Shown piece after piece: positions 1 to 6,323 of a stretch of 16,161 nt of DNA (within the stretch, counting starts at the first letter, position 1; each line of letters opens with the position of its first letter). The notes under the pieces are model-generated. The model saw only the letters and a list, made by a program, of their open reading frames with translations. It ran no database searches and was not told the DNA's origin. A program made the position numbers and the translations under genes. This stretch comes from an uncultured Lachnospiraceae bacterium (GTDB lineage Bacteria; Bacillota; Clostridia; Lachnospirales; Lachnospiraceae): NCBI GenBank assembly GCA_910585965.1, contig CAJUHH010000028.1, positions 1 to 16,161 of the forward strand. The letters are read 5' to 3'.

Positions 1-54
1 TAGAGCACGCGGCTGTTAACCGCGGGGTTGTAGGTTCGAGCCCTACTCGGGGAG
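1..54 (+). tRNA. tRNA-Asn (GTT), 5' end cut by the window
   Basis: The anticodon loop CTGTTAA (13-19) carries anticodon GTT. The T arm with TTCGAGC loop (30-46), the 3' acceptor strand TCGGGGA (47-53) and a G discriminator (54) are all intact. The 5' acceptor strand and most of the D arm lie outside the window. No CCA is encoded. tRNA genes are common integration sites, and the initiator fossil just downstream hints that this one may have been used before. Confidence 0.93.
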
Positions 55-56
55 TA

Positions 57-119
57 AAGCGTCAAAGAGCTGACGCTTAGGAAAAGCCCGTAGACATTAG
101 TGTTTACGGGTTTTCTTTA
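57..119 (+). terminator. tandem hairpins ending in an intrinsic terminator after tRNA-Asn
   Basis: The first hairpin is AAGCGTCA/TGACGCTT (57-64 with 71-78). The second pairs CCCGTAGAC (87-95) with GTTTACGGG (102-110), nine pairs including one G-T, loop 96-101, then a T-rich tail at 111-120. The second has the form of a rho-independent terminator for the tRNA transcript. Confidence 0.8.
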
Positions 120-204
120 TTTAAATACTTAGCCTCAGAAGAAGCACCATGATCGCATGGCTACAAAAGCGGGCGTGTGAGTGTTGGCCGAAAAATGAAC
201 TGGG

Positions 205-355
205 ATGGCGCTATATTTCGTATTTCGGATGGAAAAAACAAAAGATTTTACCGTTATGTGCAATCACCATTTGCGCAACGTGAAATTATTCCTGAAAGTA
301 AAAGAGCTTTATATCTCTTATGCTGTTTCTGCAGGAGAATTGGAACTATACGCCG
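205..355 (+). pseudogene. frameshifted fossil of an HTH replication-initiator gene
   Basis: The frame from 205 reads FRMEKTKDFTVMCNHHLRN, nearly the N-terminus of the intact gene at 3844 (FRVEKTKDFTVMSNHHLRN). Similarity then moves to another frame at about 310-320, where MLFLQENWNYT matches MLSLPEDWDYT of the intact gene. Beyond about 355 I see no more similarity. It is a decayed 5' fragment of the same gene family, interrupted by at least one frameshift and lacking a good ribosome site. It probably records an older element insertion next to the tRNA. Confidence 0.75.
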
Positions 356-402
356 GATGCATATCGGACGCAAATCCGGGCGGGAGAGCAAACAACGGAA
401 GG

Positions 403-430
403 AAGCGTCTGGAAAAAGAATCAGACGCTT
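403..430. repeat. perfect 9-bp hairpin, no T-tract
   Basis: AAGCGTCTG (403-411) and CAGACGCTT (422-430) form a perfect stem with a 10-base loop. A GC-rich stretch follows, so it is not an intrinsic terminator. Its stem resembles the AAGCGTCA hairpin beside the tRNA. Function unknown. Bases 431-529 hold nothing I can identify. Confidence 0.5.
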
Positions 431-529
431 GGAGCGGCCGCTTCCCAATTTATGAGATTTCTTAAAATGCTTTTTAGGCATTGCAAGAGATTCAATGTAG
501 GTATTAGACATTTCTTAAAAATTAAATTA

Positions 530-566
530 AAATGCAGGTATTCAAGGAGGATGCCTGCATTTTTTC
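530..566 (+). terminator. intrinsic terminator upstream of the MerR-like gene
   Basis: AAATGCAGGTAT (530-541) pairs with ATGCCTGCATTT (551-562), 12 pairs with one G-T, followed by TTTTTC. The loop contains AAGGAGG-like bases. It lies 25 bp before the start codon of the next gene, so it could end an upstream transcript or act as an attenuator in the leader of the MerR-like gene. Confidence 0.7.
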
Positions 567-590
567 TTATCTGTGGAAAGGAGCTTACGA

Positions 591-956
591 ATGACGATTG
601 ATGAAGCAAGCACACGTTACAATATTCCTCTTGATATTCTTCGTGAATATGAGAGCTGGGGATTATGCGGCGCTGTAAAAAAGGTCATGGGCGCATGGCA
701 GTATGACGATCAGGATATAGAACGGCTGAGCATGATTATGACGCTGCATGACATCGGCTTTCTTAATGACGAAGTAGAAAGCTATATGCGGCTGTTGCTG
801 GAAGGAGAAAGTACCGAGGCGCAAAGGCTTGATATGCTGAATAAAAGGCGCAGCGCTACTCTGGATGAAATTCATTTCAGAGAAATGCAGTTGGATCGAA
901 TGGATTATCTGCGCCACAAGATTCGGGAATCAAAAAAAGGAGAGAATAAATTATGA
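591..956 (+). CDS. MerR-like transcriptional regulator
   Basis: A 121-residue protein. I chose ATG 591 because AAAGGAG (577-583) sits 7 bases upstream; a longer frame from 573 has no such site. Residues 1-70 resemble a winged-helix MerR DNA-binding domain: a first helix (TIDEASTRYNIP), then the recognition-type segment ILREYESWGL, then YDDQDIERLSMIMTLHDIGF, which fits the usual Y-x-x-x-D-hydrophobic pattern. Residues 85-115 are a charged helix suited to a dimer coiled coil. No effector-binding Cys cluster is visible, so a metal sensor is unlikely. Its stop overlaps the next start by four bases (ATGA at 953), so the regulator and the flavodoxin lipoprotein form one operon and it probably controls that operon. 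MerR family is fairly clear; the ligand is unknown. Confidence 0.82.
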   Translation: MTIDEASTRYNIPLDILREYESWGLCGAVKKVMGAWQYDDQDIERLSMIMTLHDIGFLNDEVESYMRLLLEGESTEAQRLDMLNKRRSATLDEIHFREMQLDRMDYLRHKIRESKKGENKL

Positions 957-1639
957 AGAAAAAATTATTTGCGGTTATGATAGCTTGTATGACGGCGTTT
1001 GCGCTGGCAGCCTGCGGGAATATAGGAAACGATGCGGAGGAATCTGCTGTTGCGGAGCTGAGTGCAACGGAAGCAGAAACAGAAAGTGAACCGGAAACAG
1101 AGGAAAGCGCTTCCCCGGCAGATATATCGGAGGAGGTCGAGGAGCCGGAAAATACAGCGGCAGCCGGGTTGGTTGTTTATTTCTCATGGTCGGGAAACAC
1201 GGAATCGGTTGCCTTGGAAATTCAAAGTCAGACAGGCGCAGATACTTTCCGGCTTGTACCGGCAGAGCCTTATACGGATGATTATGACACGCTTTTGGAT
1301 ATTGCGAAGGAAGAACAAAGGAATGGGGCGCGGCCTGCATTCTCCGGCAGTATTGAGAATTTTGACAGTTATGAAGTGGTGTATCTTGGATTTCCAAACT
1401 GGTGGGGAGATATGCCGATGATCCTTTACAGTTTTTTAGATGATTACGATCTGTCTGGTAAGACCATCGTTCCTTTTGTTACCAGCGGCGGAAGCGGATT
1501 TTCCAATACGATCAGCACAATCGAAAGCATGGAACCGGATGCGGATGTTTTGGATGGGCTTTCTTTGGGAAGCTCGCAGGCGAAAAATCCCAGCGATGCA
1601 GTAGAGGACTGGCTGAGCGGGCTTGGACTTGCAGAGTAG
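953..1639 (+). CDS. flavodoxin-domain lipoprotein
   Basis: A 228-residue protein with a lipoprotein signal peptide: charged MKKK, a hydrophobic stretch, and lipobox LAAC with acceptor Cys21. Residues about 25-70 are a Glu/Ser/Thr-rich linker of the kind that spans the cell wall. A flavodoxin-like domain follows from about residue 72: LVVYFSWSGNTESVA is the phosphate-binding loop for FMN, and GFPNWWGDMPM is the typical loop with aromatic residues stacking on the flavin. TSGGSGFSNT matches the later conserved segment. It is probably an FMN electron-transfer protein anchored outside the membrane. The start overlaps the MerR-like stop, and the next lipoprotein gene begins 9 bp after its stop. Partner and substrate are unknown. 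Confidence 0.88.
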   Translation: MKKKLFAVMIACMTAFALAACGNIGNDAEESAVAELSATEAETESEPETEESASPADISEEVEEPENTAAAGLVVYFSWSGNTESVALEIQSQTGADTFRLVPAEPYTDDYDTLLDIAKEEQRNGARPAFSGSIENFDSYEVVYLGFPNWWGDMPMILYSFLDDYDLSGKTIVPFVTSGGSGFSNTISTIESMEPDADVLDGLSLGSSQAKNPSDAVEDWLSGLGLAE

Positions 1640-1648
1640 GAGGCCGCA

Positions 1649-3034
1649 ATGAAACGATTGACAGCGTTTTTAATGGCGGCGGTTCTGGTTCTTGGAATAT
1701 CGGCCTGTGGTCGGAGCGAAGAAAAAGAAGATACGGTAAATGTGCAGGATACCGACAGCAAGGCGGAAACTATGGCCGTTTCCGCCTCGGCGGAAAGCGT
1801 GACCGTTTCTGCCTCGGCGGAAAGCGTGACCGTTTCTGCCTCGGTAGAAAGCGTGACAGTATCTGTTTCACCGGAAGAAAAAGAGGTAAGTATGATGGAG
1901 ATTCCTGAAAGTTTTGTTTTGATTGAAGGAGGCACCTTTCAGATGGGAAGCCCGGAAACCGAAAGCTGGCGGAGTGATGATGAAACACAGCATACGGTCA
2001 CGGTCAGCGATTTTTACATGAGTCAGTATGAATTGACGCAGGAAGAATATGAGAAGGTGATGGGGAAGAATCCCAGCAATTTTTCTGGCGGTGATTTTCC
2101 GGTTGAAAATATTTCATGGCTCGATGCGGTGAATTACTGCAACTCCCGGAGCGAGAGCGAGGGACGAATGCCGGTTTATACCATTGACGGCCAGAATGTA
2201 AGCTGGGATCGCAGTGCAAATGGCTACCGTTTACCTACAGAAGCGGAGTGGGAATATGCCTGCCGCGCCGGTACAGTAACTCCTTTTCATACAGAAACTT
2301 CTATCAGTGCAGAAGAAGCAAATTATTATGGGCATTATCCTTATATGATTGAGGACAATTATTTCTCACAGGGAAATCTGGAAACACAGCCCGGTGAATA
2401 TAGGCAGACAACCGTTGCAGTAGACAGTTTTGCTCCTAACGCTTTTGGGCTGTATAATACGCATGGCAATGTAGGCGAATGGGTGTGGGACTATTATGGC
2501 GAATATCCAACGACAGAGGAAACCGATCCAGTTGGCCCGGACAGCGGCATATTGCGGGTTTACAGAGGCGGCGGTTGGAATGATTTTGCTAAGAATATGC
2601 GCTGTGCATATCGGGCCACGCTTGCGCAGGATAAGGGCAGCTTTAATATCGGTATGCGTTTGGCGCTTAATGCGGCGGCCGGTTCGGGCAGTGTTACAGG
2701 CACAGCCTTGCAGCAGGATAGGGAAGCCTCCGGGAATGAAAATGTGTTGATTGCCTATTTTTCGTGGGGCGGAAATACGGCAGGAATTGCCGGAGAGATA
2801 CAGAGGCAGACGGGAGCCGGCCTTTTTGAGATTACGCTGGTAAATCCTTATTCTAACGATTACAACGCCGTTTTGGACGAGGCGCAGCGGAATCAGAATG
2901 AGCAGGCAAGGCCGGAGCTGGCGAATCATGTTGAAAACATGGAAGATTACGACGTAATTATTCTCGGTTATGCTGGTGGTATAATAGGACTAAATCAAGA
3001 GAAGCCCACAAAACAAGGGTTTGCACTGGTTTAG
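1649..3034 (+). CDS. FGE-sulfatase/flavodoxin fusion lipoprotein, 3' end disrupted
   Basis: The open frame is 461 residues. A signal peptide ends in a lipobox-like GISAC with Cys20. A Ser/Val-rich linker with nine-residue repeats follows. Residues about 88-345 form an FGE-sulfatase (SUMF1-type) domain: FVLIEGGTFQMGS, QYELTQEEYEKVMG, YRLPTEAEWEYACRAGT, NAFGLYNTHGNVGEWVWDYY, VYRGGGWND and a terminal IGMRLAL. This fold occurs in formylglycine-generating enzymes but also in many non-catalytic proteins; I make no enzyme claim. From about residue 365 a flavodoxin domain begins (VLIAYFSWGGNTAGIA) and runs to IILGY (Y441). It should continue with a PNWWG-like loop, as in the gene before it, but instead has 20 unrelated residues and stops at 3034. 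I infer that insertion of the element removed the rest; the 3' remnant may lie beyond the right end of the element. Confidence 0.85.
   Translation: MKRLTAFLMAAVLVLGISACGRSEEKEDTVNVQDTDSKAETMAVSASAESVTVSASAESVTVSASVESVTVSVSPEEKEVSMMEIPESFVLIEGGTFQMGSPETESWRSDDETQHTVTVSDFYMSQYELTQEEYEKVMGKNPSNFSGGDFPVENISWLDAVNYCNSRSESEGRMPVYTIDGQNVSWDRSANGYRLPTEAEWEYACRAGTVTPFHTETSISAEEANYYGHYPYMIEDNYFSQGNLETQPGEYRQTTVAVDSFAPNAFGLYNTHGNVGEWVWDYYGEYPTTEETDPVGPDSGILRVYRGGGWNDFAKNMRCAYRATLAQDKGSFNIGMRLALNAAAGSGSVTGTALQQDREASGNENVLIAYFSWGGNTAGIAGEIQRQTGAGLFEITLVNPYSNDYNAVLDEAQRNQNEQARPELANHVENMEDYDVIILGYAGGIIGLNQEKPTKQGFALV
1775..1861 (+). repeat. 27-bp in-frame tandem repeats in a lipoprotein linker
   Basis: Three copies start at 1778, 1805 and 1832, with a degenerate fourth at 1859. 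They encode nine-residue VSASAESVT-type units between the lipid anchor and the FGE domain. The first two copies are almost identical at the DNA level. Such repeats can change in number by slippage and would alter spacer length. Confidence 0.85.
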
Positions 3035-3055
3035 TCCTATTTATTTAAGCCCATT
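2972..3055. mobile_element. left junction zone of the element, with long hairpin and extended -10
   Basis: Host similarity ends at about 2971. AATAGGACTAAA (2983-2994) and TTTAGTCCTATT (3030-3041) form a perfect 12-bp stem around a 35-base loop. An inner AAGCCC...GGGTTT pairing is possible. TGGTATAAT (2977-2985) is an extended -10 sequence without a clear -35. TGGTGG occurs at 2974-2979 and again at 3057-3062. The exact attachment site cannot be fixed without the empty site or the right end. Confidence 0.45.
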
Positions 3056-3166
3056 ATGGTGGAGATTAGGACAGCGCTGGACGAAAATCGAAAACCTACA
3101 TCAAAGAAGTCAGAAATGCCCATCACTGATGCGGCCATACTATGGCTTTTAAGAAATGCGAGGTGA
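3056..3166 (+). CDS. unrecognised 36-residue open frame near the element's left end
   Basis: ATG 3056 to TGA 3164-3166 encodes 36 residues beginning MVEIRTALDENRKP and ending ILWLLRNAR. The composition looks protein-like (a helical end, mixed charges). There is no ribosome site and I recognise no family. It may be the 3' scrap of a gene truncated at the element edge rather than a working gene. Confidence 0.2.
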   Translation: MVEIRTALDENRKPTSKKSEMPITDAAILWLLRNAR

Positions 3167-3209
3167 AACAGAATATTTAGCAGTTAGGAAGCAGTTATTT
3201 TATTGCGTG

Positions 3210-3256
3210 ATAAGGACTATTCAAGTGTACGTGCTTGGGTAGTCCTTATCTTTTTG
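3210..3256 (+). terminator. intrinsic terminator before the maintenance genes
   Basis: ATAAGGACTATTCAAG (3210-3225) pairs with CTTGGGTAGTCCTTAT (3234-3249), 16 pairs with two G-T, loop TGTACGTG, then CTTTTT. It separates transcription arriving from the junction side from the gene starting at 3282. Confidence 0.72.
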
Positions 3257-3281
3257 CAGAATTTAAGGAGGATGGGAACGT

Positions 3282-3815
3282 ATGGAACTGAATGAAATGG
3301 AAAAACGGCTATTGTACCAGACAGAAGGAAGTGAGTGGTATGCCGTCCTGCATGAGCTGGCTATGGCTTCAAGGTATGCAAAAGACCCGGACAGGCGAAA
3401 AGCGGCGGACAGCCTTACTAAAAAGCTGAACTCCCTGACGGATGGTGAGAGCATGGAGATTGTATACGATATCAGGAAAAACTACAGGCTGCCCAAAGGA
3501 AGCAGGACTGTCGGCGAGATGCTTGCGGAGGCAAGGCAGAAGTCCGGCGCTGAACAGTTAAAAGGGCATGACATCATGGCGCTGGAACGGTTTGACCCGG
3601 AAGTGCGCCACATGGTCATCTTTGAGGTGCTTTCAGGTGATTCCTTTGCAGGCAGTAAAGGCGACAGGGTGCGCCTGTTCCTGACGGATGCCGGGTACCA
3701 GAAATTTAAGGAACGGCAGGAGCAGGGGGAGGTCAGGATAGAGAACCATGCGAAGGTTGCACCGGGCGGCCATCTGCATTATGGCCACAGCAGGGATGGA
3801 GACCGTAGCCGGTAG
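3282..3815 (+). CDS. unknown element protein, 177 residues
   Basis: ATG 3282 is preceded by AAGGAGG (3265-3271) and lies just after a terminator, so this is probably the first gene of the maintenance block. The protein is soluble, with no signal peptide or membrane segment. Residues 1-60 are helical and highly charged (EMEKRLLYQTEG, then a Lys/Arg/Asp-rich part). Residues about 105-150 look like a mixed alpha/beta domain (RHMVIFEVLSG, VRLFLTDAGYQKF). The tail is His/Gly-rich (GGHLHYGHSRDGDR). I do not recognise a family. The next gene starts 28 bp downstream, and co-transcription with it suggests a role in replication or maintenance of the element. Confidence 0.75.
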   Translation: MELNEMEKRLLYQTEGSEWYAVLHELAMASRYAKDPDRRKAADSLTKKLNSLTDGESMEIVYDIRKNYRLPKGSRTVGEMLAEARQKSGAEQLKGHDIMALERFDPEVRHMVIFEVLSGDSFAGSKGDRVRLFLTDAGYQKFKERQEQGEVRIENHAKVAPGGHLHYGHSRDGDRSR

Positions 3816-3843
3816 AGTCGACATTTGGAAAGGGGGTTTTGAT

Positions 3844-4701
3844 ATGGCAGTATTCCGGGTAGAGAAGACAAAAGATTTCACCGTCATGAGCAACCACCAT
3901 CTCCGTAACGGGAAGTTATCGCTGAAAGCAAAGGGGCTCTTATCCCTCATGCTTTCACTGCCGGAGGATTGGGATTATACAACAAAGGGGCTTGCCTGTA
4001 TCTGCAAGGACGGGGTGGATTCCATTGGGAGCGCATTAAAGGAATTAGAGCAGCATGGGTATCTCACAAGGCGGCGCATCCGCTTTGAAAACGGGCGGCT
4101 GGGGGATATCGAATACATGATACATGAAAAGCCGGTAAGCGGGAAACCAGAAGGGGATCCACCTGAACGGGAAAATCCAGAACAGGTAAAACCAATACAG
4201 GCAAAACCAAAACAGGGGGAACCAAAACAGGAGGAGCCTGGACAGGGAAAACCCGCACAATTAAATACTGATTCATTAAACACAGACAGATTAAATACAC
4301 ATCAATCAATCTATCCGGCAGGATGCCGGGATGGGATGGATCAGATGGAACTGGCAGAAGCATACAGGGAGATCATTCGTGAGAATGTTGAGTACAGTAT
4401 TTTAACGGAACGGTATGGGGAACAGCGGATGGATGAAACAGTGGAGCTGATACTGGAAGTAGTCCTGTCAAAACGCCCTTACATCCGCATTGCCGGGGAT
4501 GATTTCCCCAGGGAGGTTGTAAGAAGCAGATTTCTCAAAATTAATTCCAGCCATGTAGAGTATGTCTTTGGCTGTATCGACAGGAACACCACAAAGGTAG
4601 GGAATATCAAGGCGTACCTGCTGACAGCATTGTATAACGCCCCGGTGACAATGGACAGCTATTACCGGGCGGAGGTCAGCCATGACCTGTACGGCACATA
4701 A
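3844..4701 (+). CDS. HTH replication-initiator-like protein (DUF6017 type)
   Basis: I chose ATG 3844 because AAAGGGGG (3829-3836) precedes it and MAVFRVEKTKDF is the usual beginning of this family; a longer frame from 3748 overlaps the upstream gene. The 285-residue protein has an N-terminal winged-helix domain (about 1-90: KTKDFTVMSNHHLRN, LSLKAKGLLSLMLSLP, GSALKELEQHGYL). A low-complexity Lys/Pro/Gln linker (about 100-140) has repeated KPxQ units. The C-terminal helical domain (about 160-285) resembles DUF6017 of replication-initiator and DnaD-like proteins of clostridial elements. Its probable job is to bind the element's origin and start replication. The ParM-like gene follows 64 bp later. 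A decayed copy of its 5' end lies at 205. Confidence 0.78.
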   Translation: MAVFRVEKTKDFTVMSNHHLRNGKLSLKAKGLLSLMLSLPEDWDYTTKGLACICKDGVDSIGSALKELEQHGYLTRRRIRFENGRLGDIEYMIHEKPVSGKPEGDPPERENPEQVKPIQAKPKQGEPKQEEPGQGKPAQLNTDSLNTDRLNTHQSIYPAGCRDGMDQMELAEAYREIIRENVEYSILTERYGEQRMDETVELILEVVLSKRPYIRIAGDDFPREVVRSRFLKINSSHVEYVFGCIDRNTTKVGNIKAYLLTALYNAPVTMDSYYRAEVSHDLYGT

Positions 4702-4765
4702 GCGCCGGAATGTCTGGACAGCATTTATATTTTACAAAAAAACGGAGGAAAAGGAGAAGAAGAGT

Positions 4766-5686
4766 ATGGAACAGGTTTACAGGATCGGCATTGACCATGG
4801 GTATGGGAACATCAAGACGGCACACCACATTTTCCAGTCGGGAGTGGTGCAGAAGGGGAGCATCACAGAATTATCCGGCATGGTGGTTGAGCTTGAAGGA
4901 AAATTTTACGAGATCGGCTCCACCCATAAGGAGTACCAGATGGACAAGGTATGGGATGAGGATTACTACGTGCTTACCCTTGCGGCACTGGCGAAGGAAC
5001 TGCAGGGCAGGGGGCTCTGCAATGCATCCGTCATCCTTGCGGCAGGGCTCCCCATCAAGTGGCTGGAGGAGCAGGCAGGGGCATTCCGAAAATACCTGAT
5101 GCAGAAGAAGGAAGTGGTTTTTAAATGCAACGGCACCCGCTACCATGTGAAGATTGAGGACGTGGAAGTGTACGCACAGGGATTCGCCGCCATTGCTGAA
5201 AACCTAAGAGACTATCAGGGATTCAATATCGTGGCGGATATCGGGAACGGGACCATGAACGTTATCTTTGTGGTGGACGGCATCCCCGATTCCACCCGCT
5301 ACTATACGGAGCGTTTCGGGGTAGACTGCTGTGTGATAGAAATGCGGAGCGAACTGACAAACAAGGTGCATTCGGTGGTAGATGACCTTATCGTGAAAAA
5401 GGTTTTAAAGGATGGAACCGCAGAGATTGGCGAGAAATACCTGAAAGCAATCGGTGAATGCGCTACGGAATACACCGAAAAGATCATGCGGAAGTTGCGG
5501 GAATATGGCTACAATGAAGAACTGGCGAAGCTCCATTTCCTTGGAGGCGGAGCCATGCTGATGAAGCACTTTGGGAAGCTGGATAAAAACAGGGTGCGTT
5601 TCATTGAGGACATCAACGCCAATGCCAAAGGCTATGAATACCTCTCCCACCAGCGCCGGATCAGGAGGAAGCTCCGGCAGAAGTAG
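4766..5686 (+). CDS. parM: ParM-like actin-family segregation ATPase
   Basis: I chose ATG 4766 because it follows an AAGGAGAAG site and begins the fold directly. The 306-residue protein shows the actin/Hsp70 ATPase motifs: phosphate-1 loop GIDHGYGNIK (8-17), phosphate-2 loop DIGNGTMNV (158-166), and adenosine-binding LGGGA (259-263). The length is typical of ParM, AlfA and related plasmid actins. ParM filaments push sister plasmid copies apart, acting with a DNA-binding adaptor and a centromere. The next gene, 15 bp downstream, has the size and position of the adaptor. Together with the initiator gene this suggests an autonomously replicating phase, as in plasmid-like conjugative elements. 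The gene symbol reflects family, not proven orthology. Confidence 0.85.
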   Translation: MEQVYRIGIDHGYGNIKTAHHIFQSGVVQKGSITELSGMVVELEGKFYEIGSTHKEYQMDKVWDEDYYVLTLAALAKELQGRGLCNASVILAAGLPIKWLEEQAGAFRKYLMQKKEVVFKCNGTRYHVKIEDVEVYAQGFAAIAENLRDYQGFNIVADIGNGTMNVIFVVDGIPDSTRYYTERFGVDCCVIEMRSELTNKVHSVVDDLIVKKVLKDGTAEIGEKYLKAIGECATEYTEKIMRKLREYGYNEELAKLHFLGGGAMLMKHFGKLDKNRVRFIEDINANAKGYEYLSHQRRIRRKLRQK

Positions 5687-5701
5687 GGGAGGAAAAAATA
5701 G

Positions 5702-6097
5702 ATGAGCGATAAAAGAGGGATAATCAAAAACATCAAGCCGGTATTCTGCCGGTTTGATATGGATGATGAGCCGGAACGGAGGGCGTGGCAGATCATCCAG
5801 AAGCTTAGCAAGGGGAATGGGGAAGGGAAGAACCGGAGCTATAACAGCATCATTTCAGAGGCAGTGGTGGGGTATTACGATAAAGTGACCATGAGCCATG
5901 AGGAATTATTGGAGAGACTTGAACAGGTCATACGTAAGGAAGTGGCAGCGATCCTCGGCGTTCCTGTGCAGATGCCATCCCCCTATCCGGCAGCCCAGCC
6001 CCAGCAGGCAGGGCTACAGCAGGAACAGATAGCCCCAAAAACCGAAGAACTGAATGAAGCTGCTCTGGACTTTATGGACGGCTTTATGGGAATGTAA
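5702..6097 (+). CDS. putative ParR-like adaptor / small DNA-binding protein
   Basis: A 131-residue protein, ATG 5702 after GGGGAGGAAAA, 15 bp after the ParM-like gene. Residues about 10-65 could form a ribbon-helix-helix type domain: a strand-like VFCRFDMDD, then helix ERRAWQIIQKLS, a turn NRSYNSI, and helix ISEAVVGYYDK. Residues 64-85 are a charged helix, followed by a Pro/Gln-rich stretch (about 88-112). An acidic helical tail (LNEAALDFMDGFMGM) resembles the filament-capping tails of ParR-type adaptors. The ParR role is inferred from position and build, not from a recognised signature. The first copy of the 16-bp direct repeat of the cargo begins at its stop codon. Confidence 0.72.
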   Translation: MSDKRGIIKNIKPVFCRFDMDDEPERRAWQIIQKLSKGNGEGKNRSYNSIISEAVVGYYDKVTMSHEELLERLEQVIRKEVAAILGVPVQMPSPYPAAQPQQAGLQQEQIAPKTEELNEAALDFMDGFMGM

Positions 6098-6108
6098 CAG
6101 GGTGCTTT
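6093..6108 (+). repeat. left copy of 16-bp direct repeat flanking the RiPP cargo
   Basis: TGTAACAGGGTGCTTT here matches TGTAACAGGATGCTTT at 8127-8142 in 15 of 16 positions. The left copy includes the stop codon of the ParR-like gene. The right copy is the left half of a perfect terminator hairpin. The simplest reading is that the terminator once directly followed the ParR-like gene and that cargo was inserted there, duplicating or capturing this stretch. Confidence 0.6.
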
Positions 6109-6125
6109 ATGTACCAAAACAGAGC

Positions 6126-6154
6126 TTGCATATACTATAAATGTAGGGTACAAT
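6126..6154 (+). promoter_or_regulatory. predicted promoter for the radical SAM / peptide cassette
   Basis: TTGCAT (6126-6131), a 17-base spacer and TACAAT (6149-6154) fit a housekeeping promoter. It lies at the left edge of the AT-rich cargo and points toward the maturase, leaving a leader of about 160 bases. The cassette would therefore have its own promoter. Confidence 0.6.
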
Positions 6155-6263
6155 ATTATAAAAAGTTCTATTTACAATAATTTATTATATGGTTATTTAT
6201 TTTTTTGAATATGCTATTATATTTTTAATTATATGAAGATAAGGACTATATTTATTCTTTCAT

Positions 6264-6290
6264 GGGGCTAATACCCCACTGCTTGCAGTG
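6264..6290 (+). promoter_or_regulatory. two competing hairpins in the maturase leader
   Basis: GGGG (6264-6267) can pair with CCCC (6274-6277), or CACTG (6277-6281) with CAGTG (6286-6290). The two share C6277 and so compete at their junction. They lie 20-50 bases before the ribosome site AAAGGAG (6311-6317). No T-tract follows, so a terminator is unlikely. A leader structure is possible but unproven. Confidence 0.3.
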
Positions 6291-6323
6291 AGGTGGTTCA
6301 TTACTTTTACAAAGGAGTTTTAT

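Noticed and set aside
3051..3166. Possible continuation of the broken flavodoxin (frame giving PLWW near 3051-3062)
   Set aside because: Only the Trp pair fits; nothing after it resembles a flavodoxin, so the match is probably chance.
6109..6180. 23-residue frame starting MYQNRACIYYKC, considered as a second precursor peptide
   Set aside because: No ribosome site, and it overlaps the predicted promoter of the cassette.
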